A stretch of 64,000 nucleotides of DNA from Bidens hawaiensis (taxonomy: Eukaryota > Streptophyta > Magnoliopsida > Asterales > Asteraceae), in assembly GCA_021521415.1 (NCBI GenBank), contig JAIQDT010002036.1, positions 310,001 to 374,000 of the forward strand, written 5' to 3'. Shown here piece by piece: positions 11,574-24,323 of the stretch; the first letter of the stretch is position 1; the number at the start of each line of letters is the position of its first letter. The notes beneath the pieces were generated by a model that was not told where the DNA came from, did no database searches, and saw only the letters and a program-made list of their open reading frames with translations. The position numbers and the translations under genes were made by a program.

Positions 11574-12790
11574 TTGTTGAATTTCATATATAAATTGAAA
11601 AGAAAAATGATAAAAATTTCTGAACAAAGTAATAACAACGAGAATGCACGAAAAGAGCAAGAAATAAGAAATGAAAAGGGGAAAGACCGCGTGGGTAATC
11701 AAGAAGAAGAAATTCCCGAAAAATATATGAATAAAATCCAAAAGATGATTAAAGATGCGATGAGAGAAGAGTCTATGGCCAGGTCTCAATCGAGAAATTC
11801 GAAACATTCTCATTCCGTTAGTCCTTCCTGAAAATCTGTTTCTAAGCCTCGTTCTAGACCTTCACATAGGGAAGAAAGTGTTCATGAGTCTAACGCCGAT
11901 GGAGAAGTTAGGCAAAAATTTAAGAAAATGAAGATTAATGGGTGTTCATTTAAGGATTTCAAATACTATGGACCGAAAGAATTCCACGGTGATAAAGGAG
12001 CCATCACAACCGTGAGGTGGCTTGAGGAGATGGAAACAATTGTAATTACAAGCAAGTGTACGAATGAAGAAAAGATTCAATATTCTGCCCTTATGTTCAA
12101 AGGTGAAACACTTGAGTGGTGGAATACCATGATAATGAGTAAAGGGAGAGAGATGATGTAAAATATATCTTGGGATGAGTTCAAGGCTATGTTGATGGGA
12201 ACGTTTTGTCCCATGCATGAAACCGACCAAATCCAAACCAAGTTCCTGAATCTTAAGGTCGTAGGGACGAACCTTCGTGAATACAACACCAAGTTTCACG
12301 AATATTGTCGTCTAGTTCCCCAGCAAGTGAATCCATAATCTAGCAAGGTTTCCAGGTATATTTGGGGACTGCCGCGGGAAATCCGCGACATGGTGAGGTC
12401 ACACTTACCACAAACCGCCGACTCCGCGATGGAGTTAGCTGGTTATCTGATGGGCAGAATGGTCTGCAACAAGGAAGAGGATAAGAAGGTTGTGTCAACC
12501 AATTACCAGAGAAGGACTAGAGGAAACAATCGATTCAAAGGTAAAGGCGTAAACCAAATTCGATTCAATTCAAACACTACGCCATGCAAGATATGTAGAA
12601 GATATCAAAGGGTCGATGCAATTTCGCTCTGTCCTCCAAAGTGTGTGAAAATTGTCAACAACCGGGTCATGATGCTGCTGACTGCTGGAAGAAGAAGATG
12701 ACATTTTATAATTGTAAGGAGATGGGGCACTTAAGCTTTGAATGCCCAAAGGACAAACCCGCGATTGGTGTTAACGTTTCTAGAAGAAGT
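11574..12790 (+). pseudogene. Gag pseudogene of element 2
   Basis: One frame runs from 11574 to about 12610 with stops at 11829, 12159 and about 12336. It then shifts frame to finish through 12790. It shows the Ty3 gag core (EFHGDKGAITTVRWLEEMET, then ALMFKGETLEWWN) and, in the second frame, zinc knuckles CENCQQPGHDAADC near 12642 and CKEMGHLSFEC near 12717. A third, upstream knuckle (CKIC...) is damaged by the frameshift. Gag would package element RNA. The coding sequence passes straight into LTR-like sequence with no protease or RT, so pol is missing rather than mutated. Confidence 0.8.
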
Positions 12791-12870
12791 CAACAACGAT
12801 ACACGATTGCTGTTAACTTACGTCATCGCGATACGCGACGACGTTGCCTGACACGTCTGGCACCAGTTTC

Positions 12871-12980
12871 GCCACGTGTCCACACGTGGCACACCGGTCG
12901 CAACGTGTCCCAATACGTGGCCACACGTGGCACGACGCCCGCCACGTGGCACACCGTCTGCCACGTGGCGACACGTGGCA
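12871..12980 (+). promoter_or_regulatory. Cluster of six G-boxes (CACGTG)
   Basis: CACGTG occurs at 12873, 12883, 12924, 12943, 12962 and 12972, mostly as gccacgtggc or acacgtggca. The cluster lies 100-200 bp upstream of a TATA box. G-boxes bind bZIP and bHLH factors (light, abscisic acid); here they would be LTR enhancers. The local GC content is far above the surroundings. Confidence 0.7.
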
Positions 12981-13070
12981 GACCTACGTTGAGATTGCGC
13001 ATGCCTACGTCGCGCTACGCGACAGGTGCCCAGGAGGCTGTCGCGTACGGCGACGGGATCCAAATTTTGG

Positions 13071-13080
13071 CTATAAATAA
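13071..13080 (+). promoter_or_regulatory. TATA box of the element 2 LTR
   Basis: CTATAAATAA, about 95 bp downstream of the G-box cluster and followed by a CT-rich leader (ccccttctctctctaac). This is a good plant core promoter in the expected LTR position. Confidence 0.65.
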
Positions 13081-13568
13081 AAGATCACGGGATTCATTCC
13101 AACCCAAACCAAAATCAGTTCCCCTTCTCTCTCTAACATCTCTTTAGCTTATATATCTTTCCTCGAAGTTCGTGCCTTATTTCATCGATAAACGTGCCCC
13201 GATTCCTCGTTTTGTGTACCAACAATTCCTCGAAGTTTGTGCCACCCTCCACTCACATACCAAGAAGGCGTTTGTTATTATGGGAATGAGTCTCGAAAAA
13301 CATGCCAACGAGTGTTGAAGATTGGCGTTCATTGATTTGCGTGACAAGAAAGGAGTGTCGAGAAAAAGAGTTGATCGAGATGTGAAGCGGCGTTGGAGTG
13401 CTGCTCGAATCACTAGGGTTTTCTTAAACCTTTAAGGTAAGGCTTAAAACTCCAATGAATATAATAAAATATTATAAAGGGTTAAACCTTAAGTCGAGGT
13501 TATACTCAACACCTAGATAAAAATAAAAAGAACATAACAAAGAAAGAGTAAAAGATATGTTGTAATAG

Positions 13569-13569
<1 letters not shown>

Positions 13570-13652
<83 letters not shown>

Positions 13653-13655
13653 GCA
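13570..13655. repeat. Compound (TA)n(TG)n microsatellite
   Basis: About 22 TA units followed by about 17 TG/CG units. The matching place in the 5' LTR (about 8895) has only a few TA units, so the expansion postdates insertion. Confidence 0.9.
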
Positions 13656-13947
13656 AGTATATATATTCTTTGTTATGAAAATATTATTTACGTAATAATA
13701 AGTATTCTTGAATAATAAAAGAAAAGAATACGTTTCTTTGAGAAGAAGAAACGTCGGGTTTTTATAAATAAACTAAAGGTTTATAATTACTTTTAAACTA
13801 AAGGTTTTCAAGTAAAAGAGATCAATGAACTAAAGGTTCATCAATGTAGAATTATAAAATATGACTAAAGGTCTTAAGCCGGATTGTATATCCGACTAAT
13901 AAATGGTTATACTCGTACTATAGGTGCGAGATAGCAAGGGAAAGACC

Positions 13948-15922
13948 GTTGATTATTATTGACTATTATTCACGCTTCCGCACCGGGGCTCGGACTTCAC
14001 AGAGGAGAGCCATGTGGTAGTAGGAGTGGTGTGCTAGAAACAGTCAATTAAATATTAACTAGACTAAACAAGTAATAAAAACTAGACTTAAGACTCAACT
14101 ACACAAAACACCGGCAAGTGAATCGATCAATTGTACTAAAGCTAAGTAAGTCCAGAATATCGAATCCATAGGACTCTATAAATTACGTTAATTAACTAAT
14201 TAGACTCGACTTACGACACGACTATTTATTATTAATATTTTAAGGTGGTTTTTAAACTAATATTAAACTTAAGAAAGTAAATAAACAAGTAAATGAGAAA
14301 CAAGCTATCAAACAAGATCGAAACCAATCAGAGAAGGAATCTACCTAGGTAAGAATCCCATGCATCAACAATCATCAAGCAATGGACAAATAACATGATA
14401 TGGAAACTGATTTCTAAACGTATTCATCTAACAAACCCTAAAGGACCCTCAATTGCATTAAGTAAAATCCTAAAGAATGAATATTAGATTATTAAGCAAT
14501 CAGTTATATTGACTTCCTCCCAGTTATCAAATAGGGTTAATTAATACTATCTAAAGCAAGTAATCTCACGAAATACTAAACTCTAGATAACTTGATAAGC
14601 TAAACACGACATCATGAACAAAGATCAACACAATAAGCAAGAATATTGTCACTAATCTATCCTAGCATGCGATTGACCAAGACACATGAACAACTCCTCG
14701 CCTTACAGCTATTGGAATTTAGCAGTACATTCAAAACCCTAACCAACTATCAAATAGCTTCTATGATCTAACGGCCCATTCAATCATAATAATCAAAACA
14801 CCAAGTAACGATTAAACATAAACCCTAAATCTAAAGAACACAATCAAAAGATTAAATATCTATGTGAAGCAATAGTTAACAATTAATCAAGATAACAAAC
14901 ATTCATATGCATCATGAAAGCAAAATCAAGTCTTTATTATTAATATAACGAAAAAATAATCAAATCAATTGTCCAAAGCAAGATTCAATTAAAACATGTT
15001 CATCAAACCTAGGTAGACATGAAGTCTATCCTATAATCATTAGTAAAAACAATCCTAAACAAGTATTGAAAACAAAGAGGAAAGACATGATAAATAAATG
15101 AACAAGGAACAAAAGTTAGAGCGATAAAACCCTTGTTAATCGATCCTTGAAAACTTGTATGAAAGCTTGATGATCTTCTCTCTTCCTAGCCTCCAAAACA
15201 CCTTCAAACATGGCTCTAACCCTTTGAAAATTGGCTGAAATAGTGTCTAATTCGTCTAGGTTTGCAATCCTTAAGTTTATATAACGAGAATCGGGATTGG
15301 GCTACAAAAGAAAGCTGACCAAAGGCTCTAGGCGCCGCGCAAACCCCTTGGTCCTTGGGCTCCGCGCGGCGTGGCATGCTTTAGGAGGGGATCGTTTTTT
15401 TGCTTTTTATTTCATTCCAAAACACCCTAGATCTCTTCCTTGAACTTCAAGAAACGATAGGAAACTTCTAGAACTTGTTTTTCTTGACTTACAAATCACC
15501 ATCTACATGAAAACAAATCGAAACGCTAAGTGGAATAATCATGTAATCATTAATGAGAAAAACAAACTCAAACTTCTTATAAAATGATAGAAAGAATTAA
15601 AGCTTAACATGAAAGACACCAAATGATATAAAACACTATAAACATATACAACTTGACTCAGAACCTTAAATAAATAAAAGATAAACGAAACACGAATCAA
15701 ACCGAACTCAAAACATTAAATAAACATAACTTTACAAGGGATTCGAGTTGTATAAATAGATGTATATCAAGGAGATTTAGTCCTTCCGACATTACACCTT
15801 GATTATGAGAAACCGAAGCATGAACCGTACTCAATCTCCATTTGGGACGTGTTGAGGTTAAAAAACATGACTAAAAAATTAAGAAGGAGGATATATGGGC
15901 TCATGGATCATAGTCTGGTGAA
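13948..15922 (-). repeat. Non-coding, LTR-like sequence (Ty3 type, probably minus strand)
   Basis: No ORF. The opening part (caccggcaagtgaatcg, then a 'clone-like' ctaagtaagtccagaatatc stretch) resembles LTR ends of plant Athila/Tat-type elements read backwards. An inverted pair gccgcgc/gcgcggc lies near 15335-15370. It abuts the truncated element 2 LTR on the left and is the site into which element 3 inserted. The assignment rests on general resemblance only. Confidence 0.35.
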
Positions 15923-15927
15923 GAGTT
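15923..15927. other. Target-site duplication GAGTT, left copy (element 3)
   Basis: GAGTT directly before the 5' LTR; the same five bases follow the 3' LTR at 44301-44305. This fixes the ends of element 3. Confidence 0.85.
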
Positions 15928-17061
15928 TTTTGGGATAAGAAAATGAACTAAATGAAGATTGGAATCTTCTCAACCTCCCTAAAAACGGCTAAGTATTGAC
16001 ATCGGGCACACTTGGAAATCCGAGCAAGCTTTTACTCAAGTCTAGCAAGGTATTTTGCCTTCCGGGCAGAGTTATCTTCATGAAGTATTCCTTAGGGATA
16101 ATCCGAGTAGGGTTCACTTCGTCTAGCAAGTTGTTCTTCTGGTCAAGCATAGTTTTCTTACCAACAAGCTCTTGACTAAACCAAGCTAATGAAGCCAAGT
16201 AATTTGGAAGATCTAGCAAGGTTTGATTAATAAACAGTAGTCCGAGCATGCTTTGGGAAAGTTATTCAAGAAACATTCCAAAGACTTTCTCTAGCATGGT
16301 TCAACTCTGAGCAAGCTACAGTGCTACCGGCACAAATCAAACAGTGTTACTATCACACTTTGGGTTGCTTAATAAGTTATTATATAACAAAGAGTTGAAG
16401 GGATTCGTGAAGAATAGTTTGCTCGTAGGATCATACCAAGCAAAGTTTGCTATGACAAGGAATATTGAAGTTTGCTAGGTGAGTATTTTCTAAGGAAAAT
16501 ACTCCAAGTAAAGCCTACCCGGAGAACTGTTCCCAAGAACACTTCAAGGTTACCAGGTCTACTCGAAGAGGATAAAAGACACAAAGTCTACCCGAAGACC
16601 TGTTTTACACTTAGTATATTTTGTACTATGATTTCTGAATATGTATTAATGATTAGGGTTTTTAGAAGAAATGACAGTTCTCAGGTGGTAGGCCTATAAA
16701 TAGAATGATCTAGAGCACGCCACCTAACGGAAACATGACAGACACCTGAATTATTTGACAACGATTTGACGGCTCACATATTCTTACGGATATTCTGCAT
16801 AGAATCATATCATTCCTTTCTTAGAACCCTAATGATTTCCTTTTTGTAACCGACTTACTATTAATGGAAATCTTTGACTGAATCTATGTGTTTGTGTGTG
16901 TGTCTTTATTGTGGCCTTCAAGCAACAACAAGTGTGTTATTGATTCCCTCTTTGATATAGTATTATTTTTCTCCAATCTAGTCATGTCGTTAACCTTCTT
17001 GTCAACACTCTAGGTGTGGGTTACGATAAAGATTAATTGAGTGATCAATTCGGGACCGACA
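15928..17061 (+). repeat. 5' LTR of element 3
   Basis: Aligns with 43176-44300. It starts TTTTGGGATAAG, where the 3' copy has TGTTGGGATAAG, and ends gggaccgaca. It contains many copies of a degenerate motif like tctagcaagctt or cgagcaagcttt (15990-16330). A TATA-like ctataaatag lies at about 16692 and a (TG)n run near 16888. Confidence 0.92.
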
Positions 17062-17078
17062 AGTGGTATCAGAGCTGA
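17062..17078 (+). other. Primer-binding site of element 3
   Basis: AGTGGTATCAGAGCTGA starts directly after the LTR end, as in copia elements primed by tRNA-iMet. Confidence 0.85.
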
Positions 17079-17414
17079 GATCGACTACCTTGGTGAAGAA
17101 TAAGTTGTTGATTATTGACTGAATATGTGTGATTTGAGGACGAAAGGTGACGTCAGCTGAAGCACTATTCCATTGGAGAGTGACGTCAGCAACTCTGCTC
17201 TTCTTTACTCAGATCTGCCTTGTTTTACGGTTTAAAAGTTTTCTTTTCCCTAGAACTTGTTCATTTTTACTCTAAATCTTGCTTTATTCAGACTAGATTC
17301 ATCAGATCTGAGTATCATATCTTAGATCTGATAATTTTTCAGAAAAGTTTAAATTAAGGTTTTAAGTCGAAATTTCTTTTAAGTCTTTGTGTTTGCTTTA
17401 TAAACTTTAACAAA

Positions 17415-20400
17415 ATGTCTGGTTACGAGGAGCAGGAGGTCTCCACTAACAAAATTCTTAGGCTATATGGAAAACTATGTTAAGTGGAAAGTTTGGTTTG
17501 AGGCTGCGGTCTGTTATAATGACGTGGACATGTGGAATTCCATCAAGAATGAACCATATGTACTAGAAACAAGAGCAAATTCAAACCAAGCTGCTGGTGA
17601 TAGGATGAGAAAAGTGTATGATTGAGTTCTTGCTATGATCAAGTTGGGCCTGTCTTGGGAGATTCTGACCAAGGTTGCACATCATACCACTGCCAAGGCT
17701 ATGTATGATGCAATTCTTGAAATGTTTGAAGGGAATTCTGTGTTAAAGAAAATCAAAAAGGCAAGGCTCAAGCAACAACTTGAAAGATTCAAATAGAAAG
17801 AAGGTGAAAGGCTAAAAACAATTCTTGAAAGATATTTAGCCATTGTGAATGAGCTAAGAACAACAGACTATGTCATGACTGATTCAGATTTAAACTCAAA
17901 ACTGTTGTCATCTTTGCCTAAGGAGTGGTACACGGCAAGCAAGTTCATCATTTAGAAACCAAACTTTGAAGAACTCAAACTTGATAATGTGATCTGTTTC
18001 CTCCAAGAAGCTGAAATAGAAATGATGGAGAATGAGATGGTAAAAGAAGAAAGACCCTGTTTCCAAGTGACAAATACAAATGCACTTATTGCTACTATGG
18101 GAAACTTAACCACCATAAACCAACATCAAATACCTATCATTGAAGAACCTACCGAACTTGGTAGTGATGCACCAAAGGCATTTGTTGGTGGTAGTTCAAG
18201 TAAACAAGGAATCCAATCAAGGTTCAATGTCCAACTCATTGATGATAATGATTCTGCCTCCATGGCTAGTGGACATTTGCCTTATGCTGGAAGAAATGGT
18301 GGTCAAGGAAGTGAAAACAATCATTGTTTTCTATGTTCACAGACTCCTACAATGCTTTTGTGGCAAAGAACATAGTTCATACTAGCATTGTTCAAGATGA
18401 TTTAGAACATACTGATGCAAATGATCTTGAAGATATTAACTTGAAATGGCAAGCAGCAATGCTGGCTCTTAGAAGCAAAAGGCTATATAATAGGACTGGT
18501 AGATCTTTTCTATCAGGGCCTAATGAAAGAATTGGGTTTGTTAAGTCAAAGGCCATTTGTTATAACTGCCAACAGCCTGGGCACTTTACTAGAGAGTGCA
18601 ATCAGCCAAGAAATTATCAAGGAAATCAGTATCAGAACCAGCAACCAAGAAATTATAACCAATATCAACAGAACCAGTCAGGAAATACCAACTACAACAA
18701 CTTTAACAACAACCCCAATTTTAACAACAACTACCAGCAACATCAAATGAACAATCAACATGTAGTGCCTCAGAACCAAAACTACCAAAGAAACACTAAC
18801 CAAAACCCTCCAAATGTCCCAAACAACATCAATAGAAACAACTAAAACCAGCCTAGAAATCAAGGGAATGTAGCACTTGCTGCTCAACAAGAAGGTGGTT
18901 TTGATTGGAATGATCATGCAAAAGATATAACCAATGTCAGTGTTGCTTTCATGGCAAAAATTGAAAATGAAGCTGGATCTTCTTCTTCTCAGGTACATCC
19001 AAACTCCACAACTGAATAACATGAAACAATTGATGCATTGAATGTGAAAGTAGGCAAGTTGGAGAGTGAATGCTTTAGAAAACAGAGCATGATCAATGTC
19101 TATCAAGTTAGTGATGTGACTTATGAAGAAAATATCAAAAGCCTTGAAGAAGATTGCATGAACAGCTACAGGACTAAGTCAAGGTATGTGACTGAGATTG
19201 AAGGACTAAAGAAGATGGTTATTGAAGAAAAGGTGAGAAATACCACACTACAAGTTGAAGTTGAGTTTCTGAAGAATCTGGTTTCCATTGGAAACATATG
19301 TGGTATTTTGAACAAAGTTAAAGAAGAAGACAAATACAAAGTTGTTCCTCCACCTTTTAACAATAGCTATTCTCTTAAAGTTGATAAGGAGAAAAGGGAG
19401 GCATATCTCAACCAATTCAGAGATGTGTTCAAAGACAATGAAGATTTCATTGAACATTATGAAAATGTTATTGTTGATGAACAAGGAGAATTTGTGTTAA
19501 AAGAAGATGAGAAAGATGAAAAGTCAATTGGTGTGCAAGTTTTTAAAGATGACTTCAATGAAGATGATTTGGAAAAGGATGATTTAAGTGACTCCAGTGA
19601 TTAAGTTTCAAATGAAGAAATTCAAGTTGTAGAAAGAAACAGAAGGATAAAGAAGTTTGACTCAATTGATCAACTTCCATTATTGCCTCATGCTACACCA
19701 TAAATGAAGAGACTAAATAAGAAGATGAGAAGAGAACATGTGTCATTTAACTTATGTGAAGGGTCTACAAGAACAAAGGTGACTTACAATGTTATAAGGC
19801 CACTAAGCAGAGAAGTATTGAGAAAAATCAAGACAACAAGAAGAAGCTTAAAGAAACTTTTGAAAGTGATCAGTTTATTCCAGTATACACTGTCTTCTCA
19901 AGTCAAGAATTATTTGACATTGGAGAGGTTTTTAACTATGGAAGAATATGAGAAAAGACAATCAAGACACAAGGGAAACTTGGATGAAGAACCTATGAAA
20001 TTACAAAAAATAATCTTTGTGAAAAGAAAGATTGAAAGAATGGACATAAAAATTGAAGAATTTGTGCCTTTCTCAATTGATTTTGATGGTCTCAAGACAA
20101 AGAAAACACTTGGAAATGAACCACCCAGACCAAATGAGAGATTCAAAAAGGGAAATGCTCATGAAAGTCTCAAAGGAAAAGTGTGGTGTAAGAAATGTGA
20201 TGAATATGGTCACCATACTGATTCTTGTCATGAGAGGTTCACTTTAAAACCATTCCATGTTCCAGATGAAACAAAATTTGAACAAGATTTTTTTTTCTAC
20301 AAACAGAAGTATGATGAATATCTGGGAAAAGGAAAGGTGTGTGAACAGGTGAAAGAGAACCAGGTTGAACCAAAGTTTGTTGAAAGTTTGAAGATAGATG

Positions 20401-20720
20401 GGAAGGGAGTAGTAAAACCAAAGAAAAATGTGACTGATCAAGTCAAAAGAAACAATCTTCCTATCAAACCTGAATCTGCTATGAAAAGAAACACTCAGCC
20501 ATTGAGAATAGTTCCCAATCAAGACTCGAGATTGGTTAAATCTGATGATTCACAAAATTCATCAAACAATGGGAAGAAAGAGAAGAGGAATGTTTTCTCA
20601 AGAAAGAAACCAAAGGAATTAAATGGTGATGAGAAGGTTCTAATGAAAAATGGATTTGAGCCTCATGGATTCTATGGAAACCAAGAGGTGAAGTTCAAGA
20701 AGCAAAGAAATTTGATGTGA
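17415..20720 (+). pseudogene. Extended gag of element 3, broken
   Basis: Starts MSGYEEQEVSTN at 17415, then shifts frame to a UBN2-type gag core (YMENYVKWKVWFEAAV to about 18330, with stops such as 17623). It shifts again to a frame that stays readable to 20720 except for stops near 18843, 19016 and 19602. Landmarks: CCHC knuckle CYNCQQPGHFTREC at about 18558; Asn/Gln-rich stretch 18600-18840; predicted coiled coil 19040-19300; acidic region to 19600; second knuckle CKKCDEYGHHTDSC near 20192; lysine-rich tail. The long post-knuckle region is characteristic of Sirevirus gag. The protein would form the particle and carry RNA. Confidence 0.8.
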
Positions 20721-20745
20721 GAGATTTACTTGTGAAAAGGATTAT

Positions 20746-23700
20746 GTGGTGCAAGAGTCCAAAAGCATAATTCCTTATGTGAAAACTCCAAGTCCAACAG
20801 ACAGTGGATATGAGACTGATGAATCTGATTCTTGTGAAACTGTTTATGAAGATCCCAAGCCTATTTCTTTGACATTCAATGCAACTATTGTTACTGAAAC
20901 TGATGATTTGAAAGTTGATTCAGCTTGCACTTCACCACCCAACTAATCTATCTCTTTTACTTGTGCAGGAACAGTCCACTCAACTGAATGAAGTTTGGTA
21001 CATGGATAGTGGATGTTTTAGGCACATGACTTGTGACAAAAGATCACTTGTTAACTATGTAGAGAAACTTGAGGGTCCAGTAGCTTTTGGTAGTGATGAG
21101 AATAGTGGTAAAATTGTTGGAAAACGGATTCTAACCAATTGAAAGGTGTCATTTGACAATGTTTTATATGTAAAAGGCTTACAACATAACCTCTTAAGCA
21201 TATCCCAAATGTGTGATAAGGGTTATAAGGTGGGATTTGATGATTCACACTGTTTCATCCTCAAACCTGAATTTATAATTTCACCTGACATGATTATGAA
21301 GATGGGTCCAGGGAATGGCAATCTATATAAACTTAACATGAAAAATGTTGTTTCCAGAGGGGGTACCTGTTTTGTGTCTAAAGCCACTGAAAATTAATCA
21401 AAATTGTGGCATAGAATACTATGTCACGTCAACCTTAAGAACATGAACAGACTGGTGAAGGGTGAGCATGTAATTGGATTACCTACAAGAGAGTTCAAAT
21501 TGGATGATAATTGCATCTCATGTCAGAAGGGCGAGCAGCACAAGTCTTCACACAAGACAAAACTCATTAATACAATTGATAAAGTGCTTGAGATGCTTCA
21601 CATGGATCTTTTTGGTCATGTGAGTATTCCAAGCATAGGAAAGAAGAGATACTTTCTTATGATAATTGATGATTTCTAAAGAAGTGATAATGAACTGATT
21701 TCAAATATGGAGCAATGGAAGAATTCTGCATTGCTAAAGGAATTTTACAACAATTCCCTGATCCTAGAACTCCTGATCAAAATGGTGTTGCAGAAAGAAG
21801 AAACAGACCACTCATAGAAGCTGCAAGAACCATGCTAGCAGATGCTTTCCTACATGTTACTTTTTGGGCAGAAGCAATCAATATAGCCAGCTATGTTCAG
21901 AATTGAGTACTTCTCAACAAAAGTCAAGACAAGACTCCATATGAGATTTTGTTTAAAAGAAAGTCCTACATTAAGTTTCTCAAGCCATTTGGATGCAAAT
22001 GTTCTCTTTTAAACACCAAGGATTACATAAACAAATTTCAAGCTAAATCCTTGGATTGCTTCTTTGTTGCATACTCAACACACTTAAAAGCATACAGAGT
22101 ATATGTGAAAGATCACTTGATTGTGATTGAATCATCTGATATTGTCTTCAATGAAAATCAATTCAATACAGTTGATGGTCCTGCCTGGTTGTTTGATCTT
22201 GAGAAGTTAATCAAGTCTTTCAAGATTTATCCTGAGGACTTTGATGAAACTTTGTATAAGACAAGTGTGGTTGTAGAGGAAACTTCAAAAACACTTGATT
22301 TGGACAAGTTATGGTCAAAAGTTGCTGGAAAAAGGCCTGAATACAACTTCATTAGGAATCCTTCAATTGCTGAAAATGAACAAGCTCTAGTTCAAGATCA
22401 TGGCAATCAAGAAAATTAAGATGTTCATGTTTTGAATGAAGGAGATCGTGACAATATAGGTGGCACTGAAGAAGAAACAAGAAGAATTGAAAGATTTGAG
22501 AACTTGTTTAAAAATCTGAATATTGGAAACAATGGTGCATCTACCTCTCAACAGAACAATGAAGAAGCACTAGATTTTCATGATGCAATAACGGATTTGA
22601 TCATTTATGAACCTAATCTCAATGACACAAATCTTGATACTAATGTATCTACTGATGTGATTGTTCTTCTCTTATGTTGAAAAGGATCATCCTCTTGAAA
22701 ATATCATAGGAAATATTTATGAAATAGTAACAAGAAGTGCATCTGAATCTGCAAACATTTGTTTGTACTCCTGCTTTCTATCCCAAATAGAACCTAAGAA
22801 AATTGTTCAAGCATTAAAGGACAACAACTGGGTAGAATCTATGCAAGAGGAGTTGGCTTAGTTCAGAGATCTGCAAGATTGGGAACTTGTAGACAAGCCA
22901 AGAAATAGATATGCCACTGGAACAAAAAGGGTTTTCAGGAACAAAAGGGATGAGAGGGGGATTGTAATTAAGAACAAAGCAAGACTTGTTGCTTTGGGAT
23001 GCCTACAAGAAGAGGAGATTGACTTTGAGGAAGTCTTTGCACCAGTTGACAGACTTGAAGCAATAAGAATCTTCTTAGCTTATGCTGCCTCAAAGAATAT
23101 AAAGGTATTCCAACTTGATGTCAAATCTGCATTCCTAAATGGAAAAATAGAAGAGGAGGTGTATGTAACTCAACCACCAGGATTTGAGGACCTTGATTAT
23201 CCTAAGAAGGTTTATAAGTTAAACAAAGCCTTGTATGGACCGCATCAGGCAAAAAGAGCTTGGTATGATGAGTTATCCAATCATCTACATGAAAATGGTT
23301 TCCAAAGGGGAGCTATTGACAATACCCTCTTTTACTAGAAGAAAGGAAGGTATTTGCTTTTGTTGCAAGTTTATGTTGATGATATCATTTTCGGGTCAAC
23401 CAATGAACATATGTGCATGGAATTTGAAGAGGTGATGAAATCCAAGTACAATATGAGCTCAATGGGAGAAATGAACTTCTTTCTTGGGCTGCAAGTTCAA
23501 CAGAAAACAGATGGGATTTTCATCTACCAGTTTAAATATGTGCAGGACATATTAGACAAATTCAAGTGCAATGATCTTAAAACAACATCAACTCCTATGG
23601 ATACAAAAGAAAAGATGGTAGCAGATGAAAAGGGGAAGCTAGTGGATGAACATGAGTACAGAGTAAAAATTGGATCTCTGATGTATATGACTGCTTCAAG

Positions 23701-24323
23701 GCCAGATATCATGTTTGCTGTTTGTGTTTATGCAAGATTCCAGTCAAGTCCTAAGGTTACTCATATAAATGAAATGAAGAGGATCTTTAGATATTTGAAG
23801 GGAAGACCTGATCTGGGAATTTGGTACCGAAAGAACCAGTCCTTTGATCTAATGGCCTACACTGATAGTGACTATGATGGGTGCAATATGAGCAAGAAGT
23901 CTACTTCTGGAGGTTGTCAATTTTTTGGTGACAGATTGGTGTCATGGCAATGCAATAAACAGACTACAGTGTCAATCTCAACTGCAGAAGCTGAGTATAT
24001 TGTTGCATCTGCCAGCTATGCACAAGTCCTCTGGATTCAGAATCAGATGCTGGATTATGGTCTAAGTTTCTTAAACACCCCTATTTACATTGATAATACT
24101 GCTGCATCTTTTATTGTTAAAAATTCGAGTACAACATTCCAAGACTAATCACATTGAAATCAGACATCATTTTATTAGGGATTGTAGTGAAAAAGGTCTA
24201 ATTGAAGTATAAAGAGTTGATACAAGTGATAATTTGGCTGACCTATTCATAAAACCACTTGATAGAACCAGGTTCAACTTTCTTCTGAATGCCCTGGGGA
24301 TGGTCAACTCTAATGAAGTCTGA
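20746..24323 (+). pseudogene. Copia pol of element 3 (protease-integrase-RT-RNase H), broken
   Basis: In order: protease WYMDSGCFRHMT near 20995; GAG-pre-integrase LWHRILCHVNLKNMN near 21405 and CISCQKGEQHKSS; integrase start MDLFGHV near 21603; [15 protein letters not shown] near 23110 and YVDDIIFGST near 23370; RNase H TDSDYDGCNMSKKSTSGG near 23860 and STAEAEYIVAS near 23980. The end is at the stop after NSNEV (24323). About 40-50 residues of the integrase core are missing around 21675, where MIIDDF is followed at once by a stop and SDN. Frame changes lie near 20900, 21700, 22650 and 24140. Order integrase before RT is diagnostic of Ty1/copia. Confidence 0.88.

Larger units (their letters stand above)
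8641..13947 (+). mobile_element. Element 2: decayed non-autonomous Ty3-like element, gag but no pol
   Basis: Bases 8641-9210 and 13284-13947 are diverged copies of the same LTR. A Ty3-type primer site follows the 5' copy at 9992. Between them lie an acidic ORF and a gag with zinc knuckles. No protease, RT or integrase motif is present before the second LTR. The 5' LTR is cut by element 1 and the 3' LTR stops abruptly at about 13947. This layout matches the described plant gag-only class (TR-GAG). Movement would need pol from another element. Confidence 0.8.
12791..13947 (+). repeat. 3' LTR of element 2, partial
   Basis: The right part (13284-13947) matches 8641-9210. The left part supplies the promoter region (G-box cluster, TATA box). 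The exact start cannot be set: no TGTCACACC-type terminus or polypurine tract is visible, suggesting a deletion at the internal/LTR junction. The match ends at gaaagacc (about 13947), so the last approximately 780 bases of the LTR are gone. Confidence 0.7.

Noticed and set aside
12818..13080. Open frames on both strands through the G-box cluster
   Set aside because: GC-rich repetitive promoter DNA lacks stops by composition; no coding content.
13570..13655. Possible Z-DNA regulatory tract
   Set aside because: The (TA)n(TG)n expansion is absent from the sister LTR, so it is simply microsatellite growth.
18600..18840. Asn/Gln-rich prion-like protein
   Set aside because: It is the low-complexity linker after the gag zinc knuckle, common in Sirevirus gag.
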